Source of the DNA: Promethearchaeota archaeon
GTDB lineage: Archaea > Asgardarchaeota > Lokiarchaeia > Sigyniarchaeales > SOKP01
NCBI GenBank assembly: GCA_016839765.1
Contig: JAEOTP010000016.1
Coordinates: 68,027-132,026, forward strand
DNA length: 64,000 nt
Reading direction: 5' to 3'
Part shown: in pieces, positions 16,546 to 25,439 of the stretch
Layout: each line of letters opens with the position of its first letter
Position numbering within the stretch: position 1 is the stretch's first letter
Notes under the pieces: model-generated
What the model was told of the DNA's origin: nothing
What the model saw: only the letters and a program-made list of their open reading frames with translations
The model's database searches: none
Made by a program: the position numbers and the translations under genes

Positions 16546-18159
16546 ATGGCGGCTTGGAAGGCGATTGCCAAAACGGAATTAAGAAGAAAAACAAGTAGTT
16601 TTCGTAATCATAGATTTTTGTTGTTTCTAGTAATTTATACAATACTCTGTGTATGGGCATTTCTATTTGCACCTTTAATTTTTGACTTATTCATGCCTAA
16701 TTTAGTCACATATTTCCCAGGAAATGTTTTTTCAGTTGTTGGATACCTTATAGAATTTATACTGATGATGCTATTCCTGATGATTATAATGTATCCAATG
16801 CAAAATATTTATCGAAAGACGGAGGTTGGCTATAAAGAAATGGTATTAGCATCACCAGCTAGACCAGGTGATATTTTTTTTGGAGAGTTTATAGGAAAGG
16901 TACCAATATATCTAATATTTATTTTAGCATTAGCACCAGTTATAACTGGTTTAATAAATCCAATTATAAATTTAAACATTATTCAATATATCATTATTTA
17001 TTTATGTGTAACTGGACATGTTATTTTTGCTGCTTTATTAGGGTCCATTTTAGTTTCTTGGCTCGAACATAAAATAGCAAGAAGTGAAAAAGCACGTGAT
17101 TTAGGTAAAGTACTACTATTTCTTTTAGCCATTGCAATGGTTGCAATATTGTATACATTTACCTATTTATTTAATTATATAAAATCTAATCCCCATATTA
17201 AAAACTATTTAAGTTTTTACCCTTCATTATGGTTTTCAAATATTATTTTATACACGATTCAACCTGTATTAATAAGCTCGTATATTCTTAATATCTGGGT
17301 AAGTATTTTTCTTGCTGTCTTTATTCCATTTACAATTCTATATATAACTTTCAAAAAAGCGTATGCGTTTTTCTCTTTAGAAACTAGCATTGAAAAAACT
17401 AGTACGATTATTGAAAAAGAAAACAAGTTCTATAGATTCATACGAAAAATTACAAGAATAAAATGGGAAGGTTTAATTATAACTCAATTAAAAGAATTTT
17501 TCAGAAAAAGGGAAAATATAATGAAAATTGTATATACCATAGGATTAACTTTATTTGAAGGCGTTATTTTTGCATTTTTAGGAGGAGATTATCCGAATTT
17601 AGATACACAAGACATAAGTTTGTATATGATGATGAGTGTTATGATTGCTGGTATGTTATTCAGTTTATTTTTAGGGAATTTTATTTTTGTTGGGTCGAAA
17701 GAGCTAATATGGGTATACAAGAAATCCCCCAGAAATATTAAAGTATTAATCTTTTCATATCTGCGAATGATTGTTATTATTATCTTCTTTATTGGAATTG
17801 GTTTGACTATCTTTTTTAGTTTATTTTTTCAATATGATATATTTACTGCGATTTTCTTTTTTCTATTTCTTATTATATATAGTTTAATATCTGTTTCTCA
17901 AGCTATAGGACTTCAATGTATAAATCCAGCATTTGAAGAAAAAGGAGGTGATATGCAACTTACCATAGGGATTTTGGTTATTATTAACATGGCAACAATC
18001 TTTGGAAGCCTTTTTTTAGGATTTCAATTATTAGGGAATTTTAATCCCCCGCCAGAATTAATAAAAGTGTTTTTCAGCCTTCCTTTAATAATTTTTGGCA
18101 CTTTATTTGCTATTCCACTACTATTTTTTGGTCTTAAAAAATTAAATAAAATAGAATAA
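16546..18159 (+). CDS. ABC-2 type permease
   Basis: 537 aa with about 12 hydrophobic segments in two groups separated by a charged loop (residues 275-325). The cytoplasmic turn YKEMVLASPARPGDI near residue 100 is the conserved coupling loop of ABC-2/Nat-type permeases. It starts one base after the ATPase stop, so translation is coupled. Substrate unknown; lipids, peptides and drugs are all possible. Confidence 0.88.
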   Translation: MAAWKAIAKTELRRKTSSFRNHRFLLFLVIYTILCVWAFLFAPLIFDLFMPNLVTYFPGNVFSVVGYLIEFILMMLFLMIIMYPMQNIYRKTEVGYKEMVLASPARPGDIFFGEFIGKVPIYLIFILALAPVITGLINPIINLNIIQYIIIYLCVTGHVIFAALLGSILVSWLEHKIARSEKARDLGKVLLFLLAIAMVAILYTFTYLFNYIKSNPHIKNYLSFYPSLWFSNIILYTIQPVLISSYILNIWVSIFLAVFIPFTILYITFKKAYAFFSLETSIEKTSTIIEKENKFYRFIRKITRIKWEGLIITQLKEFFRKRENIMKIVYTIGLTLFEGVIFAFLGGDYPNLDTQDISLYMMMSVMIAGMLFSLFLGNFIFVGSKELIWVYKKSPRNIKVLIFSYLRMIVIIIFFIGIGLTIFFSLFFQYDIFTAIFFFLFLIIYSLISVSQAIGLQCINPAFEEKGGDMQLTIGILVIINMATIFGSLFLGFQLLGNFNPPPELIKVFFSLPLIIFGTLFAIPLLFFGLKKLNKIE

Positions 18160-18250
18160 AAGCACGACCCATCCAATAAACAATAAGAAAAGAATTTTTT
18201 ACTATTTAAAATTTTAAAAAATAAGAAATTAAAAATTCTTTTCGGATTAA

Positions 18251-20182
18251 TCACATGGGATTAATTAAATAATCTATTAAGTTGTCAATATTATCTAGGA
18301 TTTTCTGTAGTGATGCCAATATAAGGTCTCTATCTTCAATACTTAAACATCCAATATCATAAATACCGTCTATTAAATCCATGCCAACTAAAATTTTGGA
18401 TCTTGCCTCTCTTAAATAATCTAGAGATTTAAGTATATTATCAGCCATAAAGTTGTCATAAGCTTCATTTAAGTCTTCTTGAATAGCGTTAAAGAAACAC
18501 GCAACAAAACTACAAATACAAGGTTGCACTAAATTGCAAATATAACTCTTGATCTCATCAAACTGTTTATTTATATATTTAAAAGAATCGTCTGGAGTTA
18601 TGATAATAACTTTTTCAATAGTTGAGGTTTCTTCATCACCTTCCCATTCTCGATCATTATTTGTCGCATTAATGATTAATGTATGAGTCCCTATACCTCC
18701 TGAATAAAAGATATTTTTGCAAAGTCGAAATTTAATTTTTTCTTCGTCTAATATGCCTGTTGCTATTACTTCTTCATATTGGTTGATAATTATGTAAGTT
18801 CCGGTTGCTTCACTATCAGTAATCCCATCATTATCAATAATTACTAAATCCAAATAATCTTCATTTTCATCAATCACTATTTCAGGAGCAGTAATATCAT
18901 CATCAAAGATCTCAAAAGAGGAAGTTATAGTAGTGTTTAATTGATCTTGGCCATATTCTGAATCATTATCAATGGCAACGGCATAAAACTCATATATTCC
19001 AGGAACTCTCGGATTTGGAATCCGTATTTGAATACTTTCATCGTTATAATAATATCTGGTATCTATAAAATCAATAAATAACTCTGCAATACCAGATTCA
19101 TCCTCAGCCATAATTTCGAAAATTATGTAATCATAACAGTCATATATTGGCGCATTTAGTATACATACTTCTGAAAAAATGGGACAATTAACATCATCAT
19201 CAAAAATTTTGAAACTTGAATACAAGTTAGATTTTAATTGATCCCCTTCTCGATCATTATCTGCATCAAAAGCAATAACATCTAAACTATACTCTCCGGG
19301 AATAGCAGGATTGGGTATAGATATATGATTGTCTTTATCTTCATCAACATACTGATCTCCTAAAAAGTCAATATATAATTCTCCAATACCAGTATCATCC
19401 TCAACTACTATTTCAAAATCAATGGTTTCATTATTATCGTAGATTGGTGGATTTTCAATGTCAATACTAATAAAAGTTGGAGGAGAGGTATCATCATCAT
19501 AAATATTTAATGTTTTATACTTAAAATTAGATGTCCAATAATTAGAGATGTAGAATGTTCGATAGTAATAATAATCATCCCCTTCAAAATCTATTTTGTA
19601 TAGAACTTTTACGTGAAAAAATAATTCATCGCTAATCAAATCAACATTCTCTTTTTTTGCGGTATAATCTTTTTCTGAGGTTGTCCATTGTACATGATCT
19701 TCTAAAATCTTGCTATATCTAACTCCCATAAAACTCTCATCAGGATTAAGTTCGTTCAACACAGGGGGAGTACCCGTTTGATACTGCTTAAAATCACTTC
19801 CATCTTCAAATTTTTCGCTATCCCCTAAAGAAGTATCCTGAATATTATAATCAAGATAAGCATAAACTCTGATTACCCATTCTTCAGGTGTATTATCATC
19901 TAATCTAAAATCAATCTCGAATAGTTCGTCGTTATGACTTTTAAGATCTAATCCTTCTATTGGCAGGTTGTCAGGTCCAATATATCTAATAAGGGGAGTA
20001 TTTATTTGCTCGTTTAAGGAAGAAATTGATCCCGTATTCCCATTATTTAAATAATATAGTTCATCAAGAACATCAAAAGCATTAACTCCCTTTGGAGGCG
20101 TTTCTTGTATTGTTCCAATAAGAGTAGTATTTATTAAGATTAAGAAAATTACTAATATTAACCTATAAGTTTTTCTCCCCAT
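18251..20182 (-). CDS. Secreted repeat protein with helical Cys-containing C-terminus
   Basis: About 643 aa. Residues 1-25 are a signal peptide (MGRKTYRLILVIFLILI). Two repeats of about 100 aa follow, each with PPIYD or APIYD, an EDDTGI or EDESGI motif, a PNPxxPGxY motif and FDDD at the end. These resemble Ig/cadherin-like beta sandwich modules rich in Asp and may bind calcium. The last 110 residues are helical with clustered Cys (YICNLVQPCICSFVAC). The start is the ATG at 20182, preceded by AAGGTGA; a GTG at 20194 lies inside that site. Probably an adhesin or S-layer-associated surface protein. Confidence 0.75.
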   Translation of the reverse strand: MGRKTYRLILVIFLILINTTLIGTIQETPPKGVNAFDVLDELYYLNNGNTGSISSLNEQINTPLIRYIGPDNLPIEGLDLKSHNDELFEIDFRLDDNTPEEWVIRVYAYLDYNIQDTSLGDSEKFEDGSDFKQYQTGTPPVLNELNPDESFMGVRYSKILEDHVQWTTSEKDYTAKKENVDLISDELFFHVKVLYKIDFEGDDYYYYRTFYISNYWTSNFKYKTLNIYDDDTSPPTFISIDIENPPIYDNNETIDFEIVVEDDTGIGELYIDFLGDQYVDEDKDNHISIPNPAIPGEYSLDVIAFDADNDREGDQLKSNLYSSFKIFDDDVNCPIFSEVCILNAPIYDCYDYIIFEIMAEDESGIAELFIDFIDTRYYYNDESIQIRIPNPRVPGIYEFYAVAIDNDSEYGQDQLNTTITSSFEIFDDDITAPEIVIDENEDYLDLVIIDNDGITDSEATGTYIIINQYEEVIATGILDEEKIKFRLCKNIFYSGGIGTHTLIINATNNDREWEGDEETSTIEKVIIITPDDSFKYINKQFDEIKSYICNLVQPCICSFVACFFNAIQEDLNEAYDNFMADNILKSLDYLREARSKILVGMDLIDGIYDIGCLSIEDRDLILASLQKILDNIDNLIDYLINPM

Positions 20183-20352
20183 AAAGAATTTCACCTTATA
20201 CCTATAAATATATTAAATTTCGTTTTATGATCTTTTATATTTGTTTTTTTTCTATAAATGATTTATTATTTTTACCTTATTAGCCAAAAATTTTTTTAAT
20301 AAGTTCGTGATTATTATCAGTTGATTAAAAAAATTTTGTTGAATTCCAAAAA

Positions 20353-21396
20353 ATGAAGAAGATAAGAGCAATAAAATATTTATGGATTTTGATATTATTT
20401 TTAGTCTTTGTAAATTCGATTTTTTATATAAAATACACCAGTTTTACTAAGGTAAATCTAATAGAAAACGAAAAAGGTAAAATTAAACCAAATGTAGATC
20501 ATAGTCCTATCATTATAAACGGAAATGGTAATTTTAATCTTACTAATGGAGTTAGTCCTGGGGGAAATGGTACTTATGGGAACCCTTATGTAATAGAAGA
20601 TTATACTATAGATATAGATGGACCTATTGATTGTATCTTTATAAATAATACTAACGCTTACTTTAAGATTCAAAATTGTACTTTAAAAAATCCAAACACA
20701 GGTGGTTCAACTATTAGATTAAATAATGTTACCAATGGATGGGTATTCGACAATGATATTAGCTTAAGGAGAATTTTTTTGATTAATTCACATAACATTA
20801 CTATTTCAAACAATTATATTCATGAAAGATCAAGCATTTCTGTAGAATTTTCGAATAATAATACTATTTTCAATAATGATTTAATAAATTGTAGATTAGA
20901 AGCAATACATCTGCTACATTCTGATAATAATGAGATTTTAAATAATTATATTAAAAATAGCACTATTGGAATAAAATTTGAATACTCATCTAATAACACG
21001 ATCAAAGCAAATGAGATATATGACTGTGAAAGTTATGCCATAGGAATAGGGCACGCAAGTAATAATAATCGAATATTAGACAATTATATCTACAATAACG
21101 GGGGGTTTATTGATGAGGCGCAAATTTATATTGATACTGATTGTTATGGTACAATTATTAAAGGTAATATTTTCAATTATCGCGAAATAATTCCACCAGA
21201 AATCCCATGGCTTTATATTATCTTAGCTGTAGTATTGGTAAGTGGTGTTATCATTGGAGTAGTTTTATATCGTAGATATCGAAGAACAAAAGAATATAAA
21301 CATCCTGAACCTCCTAAATTTCCTGAATCTGATGAGCCTCCAGCAACTACGGAACAAGTTGATCTCCCTGAACCTCCTGAACTTGACGAGGATTGA
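20353..21396 (+). CDS. Surface right-handed beta-helix (NosD/pectate-lyase-like) protein with membrane anchor
   Basis: 347 aa. Residues 8-27 are an N-terminal hydrophobic segment. Residues 60-275 carry parallel beta-helix repeats with Asn ladders (NNTIFNNDL, NNEILNNYI, NNTIKANEIY), as in NosD-type periplasmic repeats. Residues 284-305 form a transmembrane helix, followed by basic RRYRRTK and an acidic, proline-rich cytoplasmic tail (EPPKFPESDEPP, LPEPPELDED). It is divergent from the other secreted repeat protein. Ligand unknown; it may bind or modify cell-surface glycans. Confidence 0.75.
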   Translation: MKKIRAIKYLWILILFLVFVNSIFYIKYTSFTKVNLIENEKGKIKPNVDHSPIIINGNGNFNLTNGVSPGGNGTYGNPYVIEDYTIDIDGPIDCIFINNTNAYFKIQNCTLKNPNTGGSTIRLNNVTNGWVFDNDISLRRIFLINSHNITISNNYIHERSSISVEFSNNNTIFNNDLINCRLEAIHLLHSDNNEILNNYIKNSTIGIKFEYSSNNTIKANEIYDCESYAIGIGHASNNNRILDNYIYNNGGFIDEAQIYIDTDCYGTIIKGNIFNYREIIPPEIPWLYIILAVVLVSGVIIGVVLYRRYRRTKEYKHPEPPKFPESDEPPATTEQVDLPEPPELDED

Positions 21397-21414
21397 AGTA
21401 ATATCTTTTTAATA

Positions 21415-22152
21415 TTAAATTTTATTAAGCCAGCTTGAATCGGATTTTAGCTGCTTATAAATATTTTTATCACCAAAATCCCCTCTAAATTGCTTTTTTT
21501 CCATTTTGACTACTCGGACTTTCCAATTTCTTTCATTTATTCCAATCTTTATTGCTTGAGGTAGCTCTATTTCACCTCTTTTAGAGGGAATTAGAGATTT
21601 AAGTACTTCGAATATATCTATTGATAAAACAAAAATACCACAATTATTATAATTTGATTTTGATTTACCCTTTTTTGGTTTTTCAATTATATTTACACAA
21701 TAGAGGCCATCATAATAAACAGCAGCTCCTTTATGGGCATCTTTCGTGTAATTCGCAACTAATATGAAATCAAGATTCTCTTTTTTATATAATTCGTAAG
21801 TTTCTCTATAAATTTGATAAGGAACTAAAATATCTCCCCAAATTAGAAAAAAATGTTGGTTTTGGATTAAATTCTCGCACAATAATATAGCTCCACCTGT
21901 CCCATTTAAATCTTTTTGAATAACATATTCAATATTTAATCCCCACTTTTTTCCATCTTGAAAATGATGAATAATTTGTTCTTTTCTAAATCCTACTACA
22001 ATTATTAGATCTCTGAAACCAGCATGGATTAAACCTTCTACTACATATTCTAATAGTGGTCTACCATGAACTGGTAACATCGTTTTTTGATAGATATTAG
22101 TATATGGTCGCAATCGCTTTCCATAACCTGCACATAAGATCACTGCTTTCAG
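21415..22152 (-). CDS. Nucleotidyltransferase (NDP-sugar pyrophosphorylase family)
   Basis: About 245 aa, a GT-A nucleotidyltransferase without a beta-helix tail. The signature CAGYGKRLRPYT is followed by the conserved KTMLPVHGRPLLE, and the metal-binding site is WGDIL. The family nearly always begins MKAVIL; here the codons are CTG AAA GCA GTG ATC TTA. The start is therefore probably CTG at 22152, with GTG at 22143 as alternative; an in-frame stop lies two codons before the CTG. It likely activates a sugar-1-phosphate for surface glycans. Confidence 0.8.
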   Translation of the reverse strand: MKAVILCAGYGKRLRPYTNIYQKTMLPVHGRPLLEYVVEGLIHAGFRDLIIVVGFRKEQIIHHFQDGKKWGLNIEYVIQKDLNGTGGAILLCENLIQNQHFFLIWGDILVPYQIYRETYELYKKENLDFILVANYTKDAHKGAAVYYDGLYCVNIIEKPKKGKSKSNYNNCGIFVLSIDIFEVLKSLIPSKRGEIELPQAIKIGINERNWKVRVVKMEKKQFRGDFGDKNIYKQLKSDSSWLNKI

Positions 22153-22349
22153 TAGGTTTCAACTCTATTACTAAATTTTATTATATTTATGTAAGTGATG
22201 AATTTTCTAATCATTTTTTGATATTATTTTGATATCATTTAGATATTACATTTTTTTTTCTTTTTAGGCACTTAGATTTTATTGATATATTCGTTGAATA
22301 TAAAAGTTTAGTTTTTATAATTTTCTATATATTAATTATTGAGATTCAA

Positions 22350-23117
22350 ATGATCAGAGATATTATCATCATTAAAGATGGTTTACCACTATTAAATAGA
22401 AGTTTTTTTAATTCAGCTGAATTTTCTAAATCAGGAAAGCTTTTTGCACACGAAGATAACTTAATTATGGTTTCTGGTTTTTTTACTGCATTAAATTCAT
22501 TTTCTGATTCATTTGAGGATCTTGGAACTATTAGTGAATTAAAACTTTCTAATAATGAACTCAAATTATCATTTCTTAAAGAATCTAGCATTCCTAACTT
22601 AATATATCTAGCTACATATGACGATGATTCTAAAGCTGTAGATGTTCAAAGAGTTTTAAGAAAGATTTCTTTTGCTTTTTTAAATAAATATAATATTAAT
22701 CAAATTTTAAATTGGAATGGAAAAATTGATGCATTTAAATCATTTGAACACATCTTAAATATCTATGTCACTGAAGAGCATGAAGAAAAAGAAGAACAAT
22801 TCAAAGAAAAGGTTACTGAACTTTTTAAAAGTGTTGAGGAAAAAATCAATGAGGAGTCTTGTTTATTAGCATTAAAAACAGAAAATGAAACCATAGAAGA
22901 CTTACCAGAATACTGCAGACAAATTCCAAAGTTTATAAGTTCTAAAAAAATAAATCCTAAATATTATCTAACAGGTAATACAGCTTGTAACGTTTATTAT
23001 GAAATAGATGGGAAAAAATCAATTAAACTGATTACAAACAAATTAAATTTGGGGCATGAACAAGTTTATAATATATGTAAGAACTTAATTAAATTGGGTT
23101 TTATTAGTTTATCTTAA
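22350..23117 (+). CDS. Longin-like domain protein with C-terminal winged helix
   Basis: 255 aa. Residues 1-135 have the longin/adaptin-small-chain layout: first strand IIIIKDGLPLL, a helix after MVSGFFTALNSF, strands ELKLSF and LIYLAT, and a helix with RVLRKISFAFLNKY. The middle (137-190) is a charged helical linker. The end (205-255) looks like a winged helix (IKLITNKLNLGHEQVYNICKNLIKLGF). Longin-like domains are a recurring feature of Asgard genomes and are related to eukaryotic trafficking proteins. The wHTH suggests a regulatory role. The same type of domain ends the membrane protein at 60302-62542. Confidence 0.65.
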   Translation: MIRDIIIIKDGLPLLNRSFFNSAEFSKSGKLFAHEDNLIMVSGFFTALNSFSDSFEDLGTISELKLSNNELKLSFLKESSIPNLIYLATYDDDSKAVDVQRVLRKISFAFLNKYNINQILNWNGKIDAFKSFEHILNIYVTEEHEEKEEQFKEKVTELFKSVEEKINEESCLLALKTENETIEDLPEYCRQIPKFISSKKINPKYYLTGNTACNVYYEIDGKKSIKLITNKLNLGHEQVYNICKNLIKLGFISLS

Positions 23118-23129
23118 AGAGTAAGATAT

Positions 23130-23435
23130 TTATTTTTGTGAACGTTTTTGATGTTGTTTTTTACGTTTACGTTGTTCTTCTTGGATTTCCTCATTCATTT
23201 GGTTTAAAGCTAATATATCTTTCCCTTGGAATTTAAAAACTCCAGCAATCTTACTTTCTTCTCTATCTCCTGATTTACTTACTTTTTCAAAAGATAAGGT
23301 GATTGGTAAATCTTGATTTAAAGCCAAATTAATAAAATTAATAAAACCAATATGCTTTGTTGGAGCAACATTAAATTTTATAGATACATCTTTGTTTTTT
23401 TTCGTTTTTACTTTTAGTATCAATCGCAATTTCAA
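23130..23435 (-). CDS. Hypothetical small basic protein
   Basis: 101 aa. The first 75 residues look like a small beta-rich domain (KLRLILKVKTK, ITLSFEKVSKSGD), and the tail is strongly basic (EEQRKRKKQHQKRSQK), which may contact nucleic acid. I do not recognise the family. TTG at 23435 is the only start codon near the 5' end, so the N-terminus is uncertain. It converges on the longin-wHTH gene. Confidence 0.55.
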   Translation of the reverse strand: MKLRLILKVKTKKNKDVSIKFNVAPTKHIGFINFINLALNQDLPITLSFEKVSKSGDREESKIAGVFKFQGKDILALNQMNEEIQEEQRKRKKQHQKRSQK

Positions 23436-23613
23436 TAGTATTCACATTCTCTTGTGTTTTATTCGAATTTAATATTTAATTTAAACTATGAAATTAAAAA
23501 AATTATATTATTGTGATAATTAAATATTATATAAAAATGAACTTACCGTAGAATTGGTTAATTTCAAAAGGATAAGCTCATAATCATTCATAAAATTCTT
23601 TAACTTGATAATT

Positions 23614-24234
23614 ATGCCCTCCAAATTTCGATTACGCAGAATTTTCCGTCCTTTGATAAAAATTCTAGCCAAGGCTTTAATTAAGATTGGGGTTACTCCA
23701 AATATTGCTACTTGTTTTATGTTGGCGTTCTCCTTTCTAAGTTTTTTTTTCTTGGTGTTTTTATCTAATCTCTTACTTTCTTCAATCTTTGTTTTTATTA
23801 CTGGGATTTTTGATGGAGTAGATGGAGCAATTGCAAGATTAAAAAATAAGGCTTCTTCTTTTGGTCGTTTTTTTGATTCATTAATGGATAGGATTAGTGA
23901 ATTTATAATTTTTTTAGCCCTCTTAATTTATTGTTGGGACAATATTCTCTGGAATTTTGTGGATATAAAAATAGTTATACTAATCTCTTTTATAGCCTCT
24001 CTTATGATTAGTTATTTACGAGCTAAAGCAGAGGTAATATATAAGGGAGATTTTGATATTGGATTAATGGCAAGATCGGAGAGATTATTTTATATATTCA
24101 TATCTATGTTATTATCGTCTTTTTTAGGATATATCAATGAATTTCTTTTTATTTTTATGATTTTGGTCTTAGCTACGGGTTTTTACAGGTTTTTCAAAAT
24201 TAATAAATTAATAATCAAATATCTAAATGAATAA
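23614..24234 (+). CDS. CDP-alcohol phosphatidyltransferase
   Basis: About 206 aa with five or six transmembrane helices. The family signature D-G-x2-A-R-x8-G-x3-D-x3-D is complete in the stretch starting FDGVDGAIAR and ending FFDSLMD. It joins CDP-archaeol to an alcohol, or a related reaction, to make a membrane phospholipid head group. The N-terminal RRIFRPLIKI resembles archaetidylinositol-phosphate synthases, but the alcohol is not certain. I prefer the ATG at 23614 over a TTG at 23605. Confidence 0.85.
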   Translation: MPSKFRLRRIFRPLIKILAKALIKIGVTPNIATCFMLAFSFLSFFFLVFLSNLLLSSIFVFITGIFDGVDGAIARLKNKASSFGRFFDSLMDRISEFIIFLALLIYCWDNILWNFVDIKIVILISFIASLMISYLRAKAEVIYKGDFDIGLMARSERLFYIFISMLLSSFLGYINEFLFIFMILVLATGFYRFFKINKLIIKYLNE

Positions 24235-24251
24235 AATTGATGAGTGAGCTT

Positions 24252-24962
24252 TTATTCTTTTGTTTTATTTACTTCAATAATAAGCTTGTCTCCATCTTTC
24301 AAGTTGAAGTAATCTCTCAAATAAGGTTTAGCTAAAATTTCTACCACATTTTTTTTATGATGGGTTCGTTTTATATCGAGTATTGCTGCTTTACGACGAT
24401 TATTCTTGTTATCAAATCTGTAAATGTACACATCATAACATTTTACAGGGCCATATTCTCTTTCTTGATTTTTAAATCCATTAATAATTACAGGTCTAAT
24501 ATGATGCAGTTTTTCTCTTAAAATTGAATTATCTGTATCACTCAACTTCAAATTGAGTGTCCCCTTATAAGGTTCAAATCCCAATCTTTTTTTAAATTGA
24601 TCAAAATAACCTTTAATAGCCACATAATAACCTCCCTCATGTATTCCTTCAATTACTTCCCCTACAATCAATATAGATTCGAGAAGTTCCTTCAGATTTT
24701 TATATATATTAAGCATTACGCTTGCTCCCACTTTTGTAATCGAGATTTTCTGTGTTTTACCTTCACTTCTTCTTTTAATCCAGCCTAAATCTTCTAAATC
24801 TTTAATTCTTCGACTTCCAGTTTGTTGGCTTAAGCCTAATAATTCTCCAAATTCTACGCTACTGATATTAATAGACCTTCTATCTTTTGTTAGTCGACAA
24901 AGTTCAAAAAGAGCAAACCAATTTGCATAATTTTCAGGGGTGATCTCTTCATTTTTTTTCAT
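24252..24962 (-). CDS. ribK: CTP-dependent riboflavin kinase with N-terminal HTH (RbkR/RibK type)
   Basis: 236 aa. Residues 1-95 are a MarR-like winged helix (SSVEFGELLGLSQQTGSRRI). Residues 97-236 are the archaeal riboflavin kinase barrel with GEVIEGIHEGGYYVAI, PYKGTLNLKL and a C-terminal DGDKLIIEV strand. It makes FMN using CTP instead of ATP. The HTH-kinase fusion is known in archaea, where it also represses riboflavin genes. It is the last gene of the translin / sepS / ribL / ribK run, 11 bp after ribL. Confidence 0.9.
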   Translation of the reverse strand: MKKNEEITPENYANWFALFELCRLTKDRRSINISSVEFGELLGLSQQTGSRRIKDLEDLGWIKRRSEGKTQKISITKVGASVMLNIYKNLKELLESILIVGEVIEGIHEGGYYVAIKGYFDQFKKRLGFEPYKGTLNLKLSDTDNSILREKLHHIRPVIINGFKNQEREYGPVKCYDVYIYRFDNKNNRRKAAILDIKRTHHKKNVVEILAKPYLRDYFNLKDGDKLIIEVNKTKE

Positions 24963-24973
24963 TAAATATGCAA

Positions 24974-25417
24974 CTATTTATTTTCTTTGTAAGTTTTAAT
25001 AATTTTTCTTTTTATTAAACTAGAAGAATGCAACGCATATTTATCATAATATGATTTCATTCTTTTTACTTCTATATGGTTTAATCCTTTTTTTTTCAAT
25101 CCCTCTTTTAAAGTATTAAGATCATACTTTTGATCTGGACCCAATAAAATAATGTCAGGATTAATCTCTTCAACTGTTTTAAGAGTATCATTATCACTTC
25201 TTCCTAATCTAGCTTCTTTTACATTTTTAATATTTTTTACAACTTCTAATCTCTGTTGTTCTGGAATTACAGGACGTTCACCTGAATATAATTCCCGATT
25301 ATTATCTGTAGCAACAATTACATATACATCTCCGATTTTTGCTGCCTCATTAAATAAGAATATATGACCTGGATGGATTATATCAAAAGTTCCAGCAACT
25401 AATACTTTCTTTTTCAT
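24974..25417 (-). CDS. ribL: FAD synthetase, archaeal (RibL)
   Basis: 147 aa cytidylyltransferase-fold protein. HPGH in TFDIIHPGHIFLF is the HxGH nucleotide-binding motif, and SSSLIKRKI resembles the ISSTxxR-type second motif. Size and sequence match archaeal RibL, which adenylylates FMN to FAD. It sits 11 bp upstream of the riboflavin kinase, so two successive flavin cofactor steps are encoded together. A glycerol-3-phosphate cytidylyltransferase would look similar, but the context favours RibL. Confidence 0.88.
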   Translation of the reverse strand: MKKKVLVAGTFDIIHPGHIFLFNEAAKIGDVYVIVATDNNRELYSGERPVIPEQQRLEVVKNIKNVKEARLGRSDNDTLKTVEEINPDIILLGPDQKYDLNTLKEGLKKKGLNHIEVKRMKSYYDKYALHSSSLIKRKIIKTYKENK

Positions 25418-25439
25418 TTTAAAACCTATTTTCTAATAT

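Noticed and set aside
24574-24610. GGTTCAAATCC word suggesting a second tRNA T-arm
   Set aside because: It lies inside the riboflavin kinase coding sequence and no acceptor or anticodon stems can be formed around it.
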